DNA from: SVQP01 sp045594705
Lineage (GTDB): Bacteria; Bacillota; Clostridia; Oscillospirales; CAG-272
Length of the DNA stretch: 36,600 nucleotides
Assembly: GCA_045594705.1 (NCBI GenBank)
Contig: JAZNZB010000067.1
Span: 1-36,600, forward strand
Reading direction: 5' to 3'
Shown: in pieces, positions 6,481 to 14,887 of the stretch
How the letters are laid out: every line of letters starts with the position of its first letter
Numbering within the stretch: the first letter of the stretch is position 1
The notes under the pieces: model-generated
Seen by the model: the letters and a program-made list of their open reading frames with translations, nothing else
What the model was told of the DNA's origin: nothing
Database searches by the model: none
Made by a program: the position numbers and the translations under genes

Positions 6481-7332
6481 TTATTCGGTTTCGGTTTCGG
6501 TTTTGCGCACCTTTTCGGGAAACAATCTTTCCACGTCCTCGGGCTTGATACGAAGCAGCGAGATCACCATAAACACGGTCACAGCCACGCCAAGCACGGC
6601 GGTGATGATGACTGTCACGGTATCCCAACGCTTGCCGCCGCCCACGTACAGGATGGTGCCACCCAGGTCGTACACGAAATGCAGCAGCACGCAATACCAG
6701 ATGTTGGCGGTTTTGAGCAGTACGATGGCGCACATGCCGCCGATCAGGAAGGAGTATCCCACCTGCAGGATGGTCGCGCCCGGATTGGCACCGATAAAGA
6801 GATTGACTAAGTGCACAAGGCCGAACACGGCGCTGCTGACGGCTGTGGTCCAGAAGATCTGCTTGGTGCTTTTTCTTCTGCCATCCAGGATCATGAGATA
6901 AAACAGTCCTCGGAAGGCAAATTCCTCAAACATGCCGATGGCGAAACAATACGCCACCACCAACAGCACGCCACCGATCGGGTCGGTCACGTACGCGTTG
7001 CCCGTGGCAAGACCGATCAGGGGAAAATTGTTGATGGCCACCGCCAGTGAAGGCAGCAGAAACAACAACGATTTACCGATCGGCCGCCTGAGTGGGTTGA
7101 GCACGCGATAGTCCATATACAAGGTCATGCAAACGAATACAATGGCTCCCACGCCGTCCATAACCAGCGTGTCCAGGATGGGCGCGCGGTACATGTCGTT
7201 TGTAATCAGGGACCTCATCAGCTCACTGCCCGCCACTGCCTCGGACAAGAACAGCCTGTACGCACCCACGATCGCCACGCAGACGATCAGCACGGCAATG
7301 CAGAACTTACGACTGATCCGGGGCTTGTTCAT
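6481..7332 (-). CDS. CPBP-family intramembrane metalloprotease (CAAX protease/Abi)
   Basis: The product is 283 residues with about seven to eight hydrophobic segments. The family motifs are present: FEEFAFRGLFY (EExxxR), FGLVHLVN (FxxxH) and CVLLHFVYDL (HxxxD/N). These supply the glutamates and histidines for the metal site inside the membrane. Bacterial members process or protect membrane peptides and proteins; this substrate is unknown. The ATG at 7332 has GGAGG 7 nt upstream, so I prefer it over the upstream in-frame ATG at 7362. The gene overlaps the end of lgt by 26 nt and ends the operon before the terminator at 6447-6472. Confidence 0.9.
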   Translation of the reverse strand: MNKPRISRKFCIAVLIVCVAIVGAYRLFLSEAVAGSELMRSLITNDMYRAPILDTLVMDGVGAIVFVCMTLYMDYRVLNPLRRPIGKSLLFLLPSLAVAINNFPLIGLATGNAYVTDPIGGVLLVVAYCFAIGMFEEFAFRGLFYLMILDGRRKSTKQIFWTTAVSSAVFGLVHLVNLFIGANPGATILQVGYSFLIGGMCAIVLLKTANIWYCVLLHFVYDLGGTILYVGGGKRWDTVTVIITAVLGVAVTVFMVISLLRIKPEDVERLFPEKVRKTETETE

Positions 7333-8221
7333 GCGAGTCCTCCGAAGGCTGCGTTTGAGCAATCTGCTCTACAGATACCTGCTCTGCAGCCATACATTTG
7401 GCGGTATAATTCCTGACGAATTTTTCAAGGAAAATGACACCCACACCCACTGCGATCAAAAGCAGCGCAGTCTGCTGCGAGGGAGAAAGAAACGGGATAA
7501 TGCCCTCTCCGCGTTCATCCGCACGCAGATACTCGGCAAAAAATCTCCAAACGCCGTACGCAACGGTATAAACGGGCAGGTTGTAGGGCTTGTTTTTGAT
7601 CAATCGATACAGCAGCACAGCAGCCAGCGCAAACAGGAAAATTGCTTCCAGCAGCTGCACGGGCACTGCGTAGAATTCCTTGACCGAGCCGTCTTCATAC
7701 AGCTTCAGGAAGGTGAAGGTATACCATTGCGGTGCAGTACAGACCTTGCCGTGGCAGCAGCCCGCCATCAGGCAACCGATGCGGCCTATGCCGTGTGCCA
7801 AGGGAATGACCGCGCCCGCGATATTGGCGATGGGGAAAAAGTGATGAATATTCTCCTTGTTTTTGAAGAGCAGCGCGCCGATGCCAAAGTAAATGGCAAT
7901 AAAGATGATCACGCCACCCACAAGGCCGCCGTAAAAGGTAGCACCCGTGCCCCAAAAATCAAGGAACTTGGCCTCGGGATTCTCGCCCAGAGCCGCCTTC
8001 CAGTTATAAAAGGTTTGCACCAGGGCTGCGGCGTAATATCCGCAGCCGATGGCAGCAATTCCGGTCAGAAGTGCGAAATTCTGAATTTTCGCTTTGAATT
8101 TCTGTCTGTCCGCAAACACGCGGTACAGAATAAGACAGGTAAGAATTCCGATCATCAGGCAAATATCGTACATGCCAAGACGGAATTGCTTTCCAAGATC
8201 AATGATAATATACGGATACAT
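7307..8221 (-). CDS. lgt: Prolipoprotein diacylglyceryl transferase Lgt
   Basis: The product is 304 residues with seven predicted membrane helices. The Lgt signature is present as HGIGRIGCLMAGCCHG (about residues 144-159), which includes the catalytic-site Arg. The glycine-rich GATFYGGLVGG before it is also typical. The enzyme moves diacylglycerol from phosphatidylglycerol to the lipobox cysteine of prolipoproteins, the first step in making lipoproteins such as those encoded at 1167-2141 and 16088-16999. The gene starts 15 nt after the ftsK stop with GGAGG upstream, and overlaps the CPBP gene, so all three are one transcription unit. The C-terminal ~20 residues after the last helix are a charged, Glu/Gln-rich tail. 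Confidence 0.96.
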   Translation of the reverse strand: MYPYIIIDLGKQFRLGMYDICLMIGILTCLILYRVFADRQKFKAKIQNFALLTGIAAIGCGYYAAALVQTFYNWKAALGENPEAKFLDFWGTGATFYGGLVGGVIIFIAIYFGIGALLFKNKENIHHFFPIANIAGAVIPLAHGIGRIGCLMAGCCHGKVCTAPQWYTFTFLKLYEDGSVKEFYAVPVQLLEAIFLFALAAVLLYRLIKNKPYNLPVYTVAYGVWRFFAEYLRADERGEGIIPFLSPSQQTALLLIAVGVGVIFLEKFVRNYTAKCMAAEQVSVEQIAQTQPSEDSHEQAPDQS

Positions 8222-8236
8222 AGATACCTCCGTGGA

Positions 8237-11077
8237 TCAATCAGCCTTGCCGTTCATGCGCAGCTCGTCCAGATCCGACTTTGTCACCAGGACCTTACGC
8301 GGCTTGTTGCCGTCCTGTGCAGAAATGAATCCAAGCTCCTCCATGCGGTCAAGCAGTCCTGCTGCTCTGCCGTAGCCGACCTTGAGATAACGCTGCAGCA
8401 TGGACGTGGAGGCCTTGCCCTCGGTGACGACCACCTCAACGGCTTCCCACAGCTTTTCGTCCTCGCCGTCGCCGCCGCCAAGATCACCGTCAGAGCCGCC
8501 CGAGCCCTTCTTGCCGCCGTTTCCGCACTTGGCTGCCTCTTCCTCGATCTGTCTTGTAAAGCTATCGTTATACTTGGCCGAGCCGTTCTGCGTCTTGACA
8601 AAGTTGACCACGCGCTCAACCTCTCCATCCGCAACGAATGCGCCCTGTACACGCTGGGGCTTTGCCGCACCGACGGGTGCATACAGCATATCGCCGCGAC
8701 CGATCAGCTTCTCTGCACCGCCCACGTCAATGATGGTACGAGAGTCAACCTGAGAGGATACGGTAAATGCGATACGGGAAGGAATGTTGGCCTTGATCAG
8801 ACCCGTGACAACGTCAACCGACGGACGCTGCGTACCGATGATGATATGGATGCCCGCTGCTCTTGCCTTCTGTGCAAGACGGCAGATGCAGGTTTCCACG
8901 TCGTCGGGCGCGGTCATCATCAAGTCTGCAAGCTCGTCGATGATGATGACGATTCTGGGCAGGTATTCCTTTTCGGGATCGTCCTTGGTAATTTCATTAT
9001 AGCCCGTGATGTTACGCACACCGACCTCCTCGATCAGCGAGAAGCGGCGCTCCATCTCGGCAACCGCACTGGCCAGTGCGCCGGCGGGCTTTTTGGGGTC
9101 GCTGACAATGGGACAGTACAGGTGCGGGATATCACGGTACATGGTAAACTCAACCTTCTTGGGGTCGACCATGATCAGCTTGACCTCATCGGGCGTTGCT
9201 TTGAACAACAGCGACATGACAAGGCAGTTGATACATACCGACTTACCCATACCGGTTGCACCCGCAACCAGAAGGTGAGGCATTTTTTCAATATCGAATA
9301 CAACAGGCTTGCCCGAAACGTCCGCACCAAGGCAAACGGCCACCTTACTCTTGTGGCCCGTAAATTCGGGACTTTCCAACAGGTTACGCAAATATACGGT
9401 CGCAGGCTTGTCGTTCGGTACTTCAATACCGACGGCAGCCTTACCGGGGATGGGGGCTTCAATACGCACGCCCGACTTTGCAAGGCCAAGCGCAATATCG
9501 TCGACCAGGTTGGCAATCGCACGCACACGCACACCTGCCTCGGGCTTGATCTCGTAACGGGTGACGGTAGGACCTGTGGAGCAGGTGACCTCCTTGACGC
9601 GGATGTGGAAATCCTCCAGAGTCTGGCGCAGTACCTCGGTATTGGCCGCGACCTCCTCTTCACTGGTGTGATAGCTTGCGCTGCCCGCAGCCAGCATATC
9701 GGTGGTGGGGAATACGTAGGCGTTCTTGACCTCTTCGACCTCGCCGCCCTCGGTCAGTCCGTCATCCGCAAGCAGCTCGTCCAACAGATCCTCGTCCTCG
9801 TCCTCAGGCGTTTCCGCGATCTCCTCGGGCTCAATGACCTTCGCCTTACGCATACGGGGGGTGGGAGCATCCTCATCCTCCAGTTCAACCTCGATCTGCT
9901 GCATGGGCTCTTCGGTATCCAGCTCACCAATGTTCGCAAACGCATCCTCGTCCGCCTGTTCCTTTTGTGCATCGTCACCGGAGATCTGCTCGGTCACAAA
10001 GGGATCTGCCAACTCATCTGCAGCGGCAGCCTTGCCCTGCTCCTCGGCCTCATCATCGGTCAGCTTGAGGGGCGTAAAGCCGATATCATCATCGTCATCC
10101 TCTTTTGCCTTGCGGGACTTCTTGCCCTTACGAGCGGGCTTTTGGTCGATCTCGATCATTTCGCCGGTCTCGGGATCAACGCGGTATCCGTCATCCTCAA
10201 GCTCCTCGTCGTCCTCATTGCGCGCCTTTTTCTTATTCTTGCCTGCCTTGACGGGTACGGGGATTTCGTCCTCATCATCCTCGTATTCATCCTCATCCTC
10301 GTATTCGTCCTCGTCCTCGTCATCATCCTTGAGAGAAGCGCGGGCTGCACGCTTGGCGTTGGACGCCTTGATCTTGTTCCAGATCTGTACGGGAGTGATC
10401 TCGAAGAGCACGAAGAACAGAATGAGCAGCACAAACAAAAGCACGAAGGGAGAAGCCAGCTTGAATGCCCAGGAGCAAGCAAAGCCCAGATATCCGCCCA
10501 GCAGACCTCCCGCCTGCTGCTGCGTGCTTGCCAAGAACAGCTTTCCTATATTGGTGTCCATATTATCAATGCTCCAGCCGTCGTGCATGAAAATATGAAC
10601 CATCGCGGAAAATACCACGATGATCATGACCGACAGCACCGCCTTGATGGCTCTGGTCAAGTTATCGGGAGCCTTGAACCAGAAAATACCCATGGCTACC
10701 AGCAATACCGGGAACAGATAGGATGCATGTCCGAAAATACCGAACAGAATATTGCGGCAGATGAACTCGCCGACAACGCCCTCCAGCTGAGAGCCGTTGA
10801 AATAGCTGATGGTATTGAGCACCAGCAGAATGGTCAGGATCAGAGCCAGTGCAAACAGCACGAACGGCACGAACTGAGAGATCTTACTCTTGCGCTTGCT
10901 GCTTTTTGCTACGCGCTCAAGATTCTTTTTTCTCTGCGCCGCACTGACGCTGCTCTTTTTGGCCGTGCTCTTTTTGGAAGCACCATTTTTCTTTTTGGTC
11001 GCGCTTCCGGACGCGGGCTTTTTAGCCGTTCCCGAAGCTTTTTTGGTGCTCGAAGGGGTCGATTTCTTGGTTGCCAT
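8237..11077 (-). CDS. ftsK: DNA translocase FtsK/SpoIIIE
   Basis: The product is 946 residues. A Lys/Ser/Ala-rich basic N-terminus (1-60) is followed by about four membrane helices (67-227). A long very acidic, low-complexity linker (about 240-450) follows. The RecA-like motor has Walker A GATGMGKSVC (about 605) and Walker B IVIIIDELADLM. The winged-helix gamma domain (about 875-940) includes VGYGRAAGLLDRMEELG. The protein pumps chromosomal DNA through the closing septum, at division or sporulation. AGGA precedes the ATG and a promoter lies at 11179-11207. The linker is acidic rather than the Pro/Gln-rich linker of E. coli FtsK. FtsK versus SpoIIIE cannot be decided from sequence. Confidence 0.96.
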   Translation of the reverse strand: MATKKSTPSSTKKASGTAKKPASGSATKKKNGASKKSTAKKSSVSAAQRKKNLERVAKSSKRKSKISQFVPFVLFALALILTILLVLNTISYFNGSQLEGVVGEFICRNILFGIFGHASYLFPVLLVAMGIFWFKAPDNLTRAIKAVLSVMIIVVFSAMVHIFMHDGWSIDNMDTNIGKLFLASTQQQAGGLLGGYLGFACSWAFKLASPFVLLFVLLILFFVLFEITPVQIWNKIKASNAKRAARASLKDDDEDEDEYEDEDEYEDDEDEIPVPVKAGKNKKKARNEDDEELEDDGYRVDPETGEMIEIDQKPARKGKKSRKAKEDDDDDIGFTPLKLTDDEAEEQGKAAAADELADPFVTEQISGDDAQKEQADEDAFANIGELDTEEPMQQIEVELEDEDAPTPRMRKAKVIEPEEIAETPEDEDEDLLDELLADDGLTEGGEVEEVKNAYVFPTTDMLAAGSASYHTSEEEVAANTEVLRQTLEDFHIRVKEVTCSTGPTVTRYEIKPEAGVRVRAIANLVDDIALGLAKSGVRIEAPIPGKAAVGIEVPNDKPATVYLRNLLESPEFTGHKSKVAVCLGADVSGKPVVFDIEKMPHLLVAGATGMGKSVCINCLVMSLLFKATPDEVKLIMVDPKKVEFTMYRDIPHLYCPIVSDPKKPAGALASAVAEMERRFSLIEEVGVRNITGYNEITKDDPEKEYLPRIVIIIDELADLMMTAPDDVETCICRLAQKARAAGIHIIIGTQRPSVDVVTGLIKANIPSRIAFTVSSQVDSRTIIDVGGAEKLIGRGDMLYAPVGAAKPQRVQGAFVADGEVERVVNFVKTQNGSAKYNDSFTRQIEEEAAKCGNGGKKGSGGSDGDLGGGDGEDEKLWEAVEVVVTEGKASTSMLQRYLKVGYGRAAGLLDRMEELGFISAQDGNKPRKVLVTKSDLDELRMNGKAD

Positions 11078-11178
11078 CGATATGTATCCTCATCTTTCTC
11101 AGAAATTACATGGTATGATATTCCCCGCGCACGCCACACTACGTACGCAAAGACACACATGAAACTATAGTTATTATA

Positions 11179-11207
11179 ATTATAACATTCTTTGCGCCAA
11201 ATTGCAA
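11179..11207 (-). promoter_or_regulatory. Sigma-A promoter of ftsK-lgt-CPBP
   Basis: On the minus strand TTGCAA (11202-11207), 17 bp, then TATAAT (11179-11184). A second TATAAT lies directly next to it (11173-11178). Confidence 0.78.
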
Positions 11208-11246
11208 GTACCGAACATAGATTTACGCCAAAAAAGGAGAAGAATT

Positions 11247-11630
11247 ATGACGGCTATTCAAAGTCGAACGCGCCTTGCCGTCCTTTGCGTCTGCGGACTT
11301 GCGGCAGGCCTGATCAACGGACTTCTGGGCGCGGGCGGCGGCATTATTCTGGTGTTTGCTTTGACACTGCTTTGCAAAAGTGCCCTGCCCGATCGCCGTG
11401 ATCTTTACGCAAGTGCCTTGGTCGTCACGCTGACGTTGACGCTGGTATCCACCGTGCTGTATATCAAGGGAGGCAATGCCCCGCCCGCTGATCTTTCGCG
11501 CTTTGTGCTTCCTGCCGCGCTCGGCGGACTTGCAGGAGGGCTTTTGCTCGGGCGCATCTCGTCAAAGACACTCGGGCGCATATTTGCGGTTTTGCTTGTG
11601 GTCTCGGGCGTGATCATGATTTTGCGATAA
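11247..11630 (+). CDS. TauE/SafE-family half-size permease, first subunit
   Basis: The product is 127 residues with about four membrane helices. The N-terminal ...CGLAAGLINGLLGAGGGIILVFAL carries the Gly-rich motif of TauE/SafE (TSUP, DUF81) transporters, and GGLAGGLLLGRIS marks the second helical pair. Full-length family members have about 250 residues and two such halves; this is one half. The other half follows 10 nt downstream. The family exports or imports sulfite, sulfonates and similar organic anions; the substrate here is unknown. The ATG at 11247 has AAGGAGA upstream and is preferred over the earlier in-frame codon at 11202. Confidence 0.85.
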   Translation: MTAIQSRTRLAVLCVCGLAAGLINGLLGAGGGIILVFALTLLCKSALPDRRDLYASALVVTLTLTLVSTVLYIKGGNAPPADLSRFVLPAALGGLAGGLLLGRISSKTLGRIFAVLLVVSGVIMILR

Positions 11631-11640
11631 CGGGGGTTTT

Positions 11641-12045
11641 ATGATTTGGCTTGATATTTCGGTTTCGTTTATGATCGCCCTGCTCTCGGGACTTGGTGTA
11701 GGCAGCGGCGGTCTCTTGGTCATTTATCTGACGCTGTTCGCCGCAGTACCGCAGCTGCAGGCCCAGGGCATCAATCTGGTGTTTTTTCTGTTTTCTGCAG
11801 GCTCGTCCATGCTCGTACACCTTTGGCAACGGCAGTTCTCCCTTCCCTTGTGCATCTTGCTGATCCTGTCGGGCATCCCCGGCGCTCTGATCGGCTCGCA
11901 GCTCGCAGTCTTGCTGCCCGCGGCTGCATTGAAGCGTTTGTTCGGAGCATTTTTGGTTACGGCCGGCCTGATCACGCTGACAAAACGCGACAAATCTCGC
12001 GCATCCTTTGGCAATATTCACAATGGGAACAATAATAATAGATGA
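11641..12045 (+). CDS. TauE/SafE-family half-size permease, second subunit
   Basis: The product is 134 residues with about four membrane helices. IALLSGLGVGSGGLLVIYLTL is the Gly-rich half-motif of the TauE/SafE fold, and LSGIPGALIGSQLAVLLP is its second landmark. It lies 10 nt after the first half-size gene in the same direction, with a GGGGG ribosome binding site between them, so the two probably form a heterodimer equal to one normal transporter. The C-terminus (from about 117) is hydrophilic and ends in an Asn-rich stretch. The frames differ between the genes. A simple split of one ancestral gene by frameshift is possible, but each has its own start signal. Confidence 0.83.
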   Translation: MIWLDISVSFMIALLSGLGVGSGGLLVIYLTLFAAVPQLQAQGINLVFFLFSAGSSMLVHLWQRQFSLPLCILLILSGIPGALIGSQLAVLLPAAALKRLFGAFLVTAGLITLTKRDKSRASFGNIHNGNNNNR

Positions 12046-12085
12046 GATTTTTTCATAAACGATAATATTTTTTCCATGCAACCCC

Positions 12086-12114
12086 TTTACAAATCTTTTG
12101 AAATGTGATATAAT
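12086..12114 (+). promoter_or_regulatory. Sigma-A promoter of rpsO (and pnp)
   Basis: TTTACA (12086-12091), a 17-bp spacer and TATAAT (12109-12114) give a start near 12121. Confidence 0.82.
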
Positions 12115-12120
12115 ACGTTA

Positions 12121-12235
12121 TGCATGGCGTTCTCACGGTCTTCGGATAAACGGCTGCTTTGCGGCACTTTCACCCGCCGATCTCTGTGGGACACGCAAAT
12201 TGCAAAAATATTTATTTTGAAAGGTGAAAAAAACC
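12121..12235 (+). promoter_or_regulatory. rpsO 5' leader, candidate S15 autoregulatory RNA
   Basis: About 115 nt separate the predicted start site from the rpsO ATG. Its 5' half is GC-rich and can pair in several ways; its 3' half is A/T-rich around the ribosome binding site AAAGGTG. In several bacteria S15 binds its own leader to repress translation through different structures. Such control here is inference from the leader length and family. Confidence 0.4.
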
Positions 12236-12499
12236 ATGACCACTCAAGAAAAACAGGCTATCATTGAGCAGTATGCCATCCACGAGGGCGACACCGGTTC
12301 TCCCGAAGTGCAGATCGCAATTCTGACCTACCGCATCAACAACCTCACCGAGCACCTCAAGGGCAACACCCACGACAACCACAGCCGTCGCGGTCTGTCC
12401 AAGATGGTCGGTCACAGAAGAAACCTGCTGGGTTATCTGCAGAAGGTTGATATTGAACGCTACCGTGCGATCATTAAGAAGCTGAACATCAGAAAGTAA
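12236..12499 (+). CDS. rpsO: 30S ribosomal protein S15
   Basis: The product is 87 residues, the normal size. Diagnostic segments are HEGDTGSPEVQIAILT, HDNHSRRGLSKMVGHRR and LLGYLQKVDIERY. S15 is a primary 16S rRNA-binding protein that organises the central domain of the 30S subunit. I chose the ATG at 12236 because AAAGGTG lies at normal spacing before it; the in-frame GTG at 12224 is part of that site. rpsO immediately before pnp is a widely conserved pairing. Confidence 0.97.
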   Translation: MTTQEKQAIIEQYAIHEGDTGSPEVQIAILTYRINNLTEHLKGNTHDNHSRRGLSKMVGHRRNLLGYLQKVDIERYRAIIKKLNIRK

Positions 12500-12506
12500 T
12501 TACTGC

Positions 12507-12559
12507 GGGAGTGGAAAGCGGCGGATTTCTCTGCCGCTTCCGCTCCCAACTGTTTTTTT
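12507..12559 (+). terminator. Terminator-like hairpin between rpsO and pnp
   Basis: GGGAG-TGGAA-GCGGC arms pair with GCCGC-TTCC-GCTCCC (12507-12547), followed by TTTTTTT (12553-12559). It lies 7 nt past the rpsO stop and probably terminates a fraction of rpsO transcripts. I saw no separate promoter for pnp, so read-through is likely. Confidence 0.75.
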
Positions 12560-12574
12560 GCCGCGAAGTACCGC

Positions 12575-12653
12575 ATCGCACAGATTTAGAACTTAAACGC
12601 GCGCTTGTCAAGGCTCGGACAAGCCCGGGTTTAAGTACTAAAACCTGTGCGAT
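12575..12653 (+). promoter_or_regulatory. Long stem-loop in the pnp leader
   Basis: A ~79-nt stem-loop has three paired blocks: ATCGCACAG (12575-12583) with CTGTGCGAT (12645-12653), ACTTAAAC (12591-12598) with GTTTAAGT (12629-12636), and GCTTGTC (12603-12609) with GACAAGC (12618-12624). There is no U-tract. In E. coli an RNase III-cleaved leader stem of this general kind mediates autocontrol of PNPase. The same here is inference. Confidence 0.65.
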
Positions 12654-12704
12654 AACGAAACCAAAAACAATGAATTTTCGAAGAAGAAGAGGAGAAAAGA
12701 AGAA

Positions 12705-14849
12705 ATGAATTCCGCAATCATCAGCTCTGAAATGAATTTCAAGAATCACAGAGTATTCCATTACACCCTGGCAGGCAGACCTCTGGTCATTGAGACCGGT
12801 AAGGTTGCAGGCCTTGCAAACGGATCGGTTCTGTGCCGCTACGGTGACACCGTTGTCCTGTGCTGCGCAACCGCTTCCGAAAAGCCCCGCGACGGCATCG
12901 ACTTTTTGCCCCTGTCCGTTGACTTTGACGAGAGAATGTACGCTGCAGGCAAGATTCCCGGCGGTTACCTCAAGAGAGAGGGTAAGCCCTCCGAAAAGGC
13001 TGTTCTGACCAGCCGCGTCATCGACCGTCCCATCCGTCCCCTGTTCCCCAAGGATCTGCGTAACGACGTTGCTCTGACCCTGACCGTCATGTCGGTCGAC
13101 CCCGACTGCGCTCCCGAAGTTACCGCTATGATCGGTGCTTCCACCGCTCTTGCTATTTCCGATATTCCGTGGAACGGCCCCATCGGCGGTGCATGGGTAG
13201 GTCTGGTTGACGGCGAGTTCGTGCTCAACCCCACCTACGAGCAGCAGAAGAAGAGCGAAATGCAGCTGACCGTTGCAGCCTCCATGAACAAGGTTGTGAT
13301 GATCGAGGCAGGTGCTAACCAGGTTGCCGACGACGTTGTTTACGATGCAATCATGTACGCTCACAAGGAGATCAAGGAGCTGCTCGGCTTTATCAACGCC
13401 ATCATCGACGAGGTTGGTAAGCCCAAGTTCGAATATCCCTCCTGCGAGCTGGATCACGATATGTTTGACAAGATCTTTGATTTCTGCGAAAAGGACGTCA
13501 TGTTCGCACTTGACACCGATGACAAGACCGTACGCGATGCTCGTATGGTTCCGATCAAGGATGCGATCCTTGCTCAGTTTGGCGAAGAATATCCCGAGCT
13601 GGACGGCATGATGGACGAGCTGGTTTACAAGATCCAGAAGAAGATCGTTCGCCGCTGGCTGCTGGTTGACAAGAAGAGAGTTGACGGCAGAAGCATGAAT
13701 CAGATCAGACCCCTTGGCGCAGAGGTTGGCGTTCTGCCCAGAACCCACGGATCGGGTCTGTTCACCAGAGGTCAGACTCAGGTGATGACCGTTGCAACCC
13801 TTGGCACTCTTTCCGAGGCTCAGATGCTGGACGGCATTGATTCCGAGACCTCCAAGAGATATATGCACCACTACAACATGCCCGGCTTCTCCACCGGTGA
13901 AGCTAAGGCTGTCCGTTCTCCCGGCCGTCGTGAAATCGGTCACGGCGCACTGGCTGAGCGTTCTCTCGTTCCCGTTCTTCCCTCCGAGGAGGAATTCCCC
14001 TATGCAATCAGACTGGTTTCCGATGTCGTTTCCTCTAACGGCTCCACCTCTCAGGGCTCTGTTTGCGGCTCTACCCTGGCACTGATGGATGCAGGCGTCC
14101 CGATCAAGGCTCCCGTTGCAGGTATCTCCTGCGGTCTGATCACTGCTGAGGACGGCTCTTGGGATACCATGATCGACATTCAGGGTCTCGAGGACTTCTA
14201 TGGCGACATGGACTTCAAGGTAGCAGCCACTCACAAGGGTATCACCTCCATTCAGATGGACCTCAAGATCGACGGTCTGACCCCCGAGATCATCAAGCAG
14301 GCATTCGAGCAGACCCGTGCCGGCAGAGAGTACATCATCGACAACGTACTGCTCAAGGCAATCCCCGCTCCCAGAGCTGAGGTTTCCAAGTATGCTCCCA
14401 AGATGACCACCATGCACATCGATCCCGATAAGATCCGCGAGGTCATCGGTAAGGGCGGCGCAACCATTCAGAAGATCGTTGCCGACACCGGTGCTAAGAT
14501 CGATATCGACGATGACGGCACCATCCGCATCGCTGCTATCAACGGTGACCAGGCGGCAGCTGCACAGGCTGCAATCGCTGCCATTGTATTTGAGCCCGAG
14601 GTTGGTTGCATCTACAACGCCACCGTTGTGAAGATTCTGGCAAGCAAGGATAAGCCCAATGAGGATATCGGCTGCTTCGTGGAATATGCTCCCGGCAAGG
14701 ATGGTATGGTTCACATCTCCAAGATCTGTGACAAGAGAATCAACAAGGTGACCGACGCAGGCATCGACGTTGGCTCTCAGGTTAAGGTAAAGTACATGGG
14801 CCTTGACAAGAAGGGCCGTATGGACTTCTCCATCAAGGACGCAAAGTAA
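12705..14849 (+). CDS. pnp: Polyribonucleotide nucleotidyltransferase (PNPase)
   Basis: The product is 714 residues, a standard length. Two RNase PH domains are present; the first begins with the region including GDTVVLCCATASEKPRDGIDF. The second contains the catalytic core around RTHGSGLFTRGQTQVM and later ISCGLITAEDG...DIQGLEDFYGDMDFK. A KH domain (about 563-620) has IREVIGKGGATIQKI, and an S1 domain (about 630-710) contains GKDGMVHISKI. The enzyme degrades RNA 3' to 5' using phosphate and is a degradosome-type RNA turnover enzyme. GGAGAAAAG precedes the ATG. The VanY-like gene follows after 38 nt without an intervening terminator. Confidence 0.98.
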   Translation: MNSAIISSEMNFKNHRVFHYTLAGRPLVIETGKVAGLANGSVLCRYGDTVVLCCATASEKPRDGIDFLPLSVDFDERMYAAGKIPGGYLKREGKPSEKAVLTSRVIDRPIRPLFPKDLRNDVALTLTVMSVDPDCAPEVTAMIGASTALAISDIPWNGPIGGAWVGLVDGEFVLNPTYEQQKKSEMQLTVAASMNKVVMIEAGANQVADDVVYDAIMYAHKEIKELLGFINAIIDEVGKPKFEYPSCELDHDMFDKIFDFCEKDVMFALDTDDKTVRDARMVPIKDAILAQFGEEYPELDGMMDELVYKIQKKIVRRWLLVDKKRVDGRSMNQIRPLGAEVGVLPRTHGSGLFTRGQTQVMTVATLGTLSEAQMLDGIDSETSKRYMHHYNMPGFSTGEAKAVRSPGRREIGHGALAERSLVPVLPSEEEFPYAIRLVSDVVSSNGSTSQGSVCGSTLALMDAGVPIKAPVAGISCGLITAEDGSWDTMIDIQGLEDFYGDMDFKVAATHKGITSIQMDLKIDGLTPEIIKQAFEQTRAGREYIIDNVLLKAIPAPRAEVSKYAPKMTTMHIDPDKIREVIGKGGATIQKIVADTGAKIDIDDDGTIRIAAINGDQAAAAQAAIAAIVFEPEVGCIYNATVVKILASKDKPNEDIGCFVEYAPGKDGMVHISKICDKRINKVTDAGIDVGSQVKVKYMGLDKKGRMDFSIKDAK

Positions 14850-14887
14850 TTTCAGCAAACAGATAAATTTGACGAAAGGAGCCCCTC

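Noticed and set aside
7127..11170. 1347-codon plus-strand frame antisense to CPBP, lgt and ftsK
   Set aside because: It crosses three well-supported genes on the other strand, has low-complexity translation and no ribosome site. It is a codon-bias shadow.
12489..14858. 789-codon minus-strand frame antisense to pnp
   Set aside because: pnp on the plus strand is unambiguous over its full length. The antisense translation is Leu/Gly/Val-rich without motifs.
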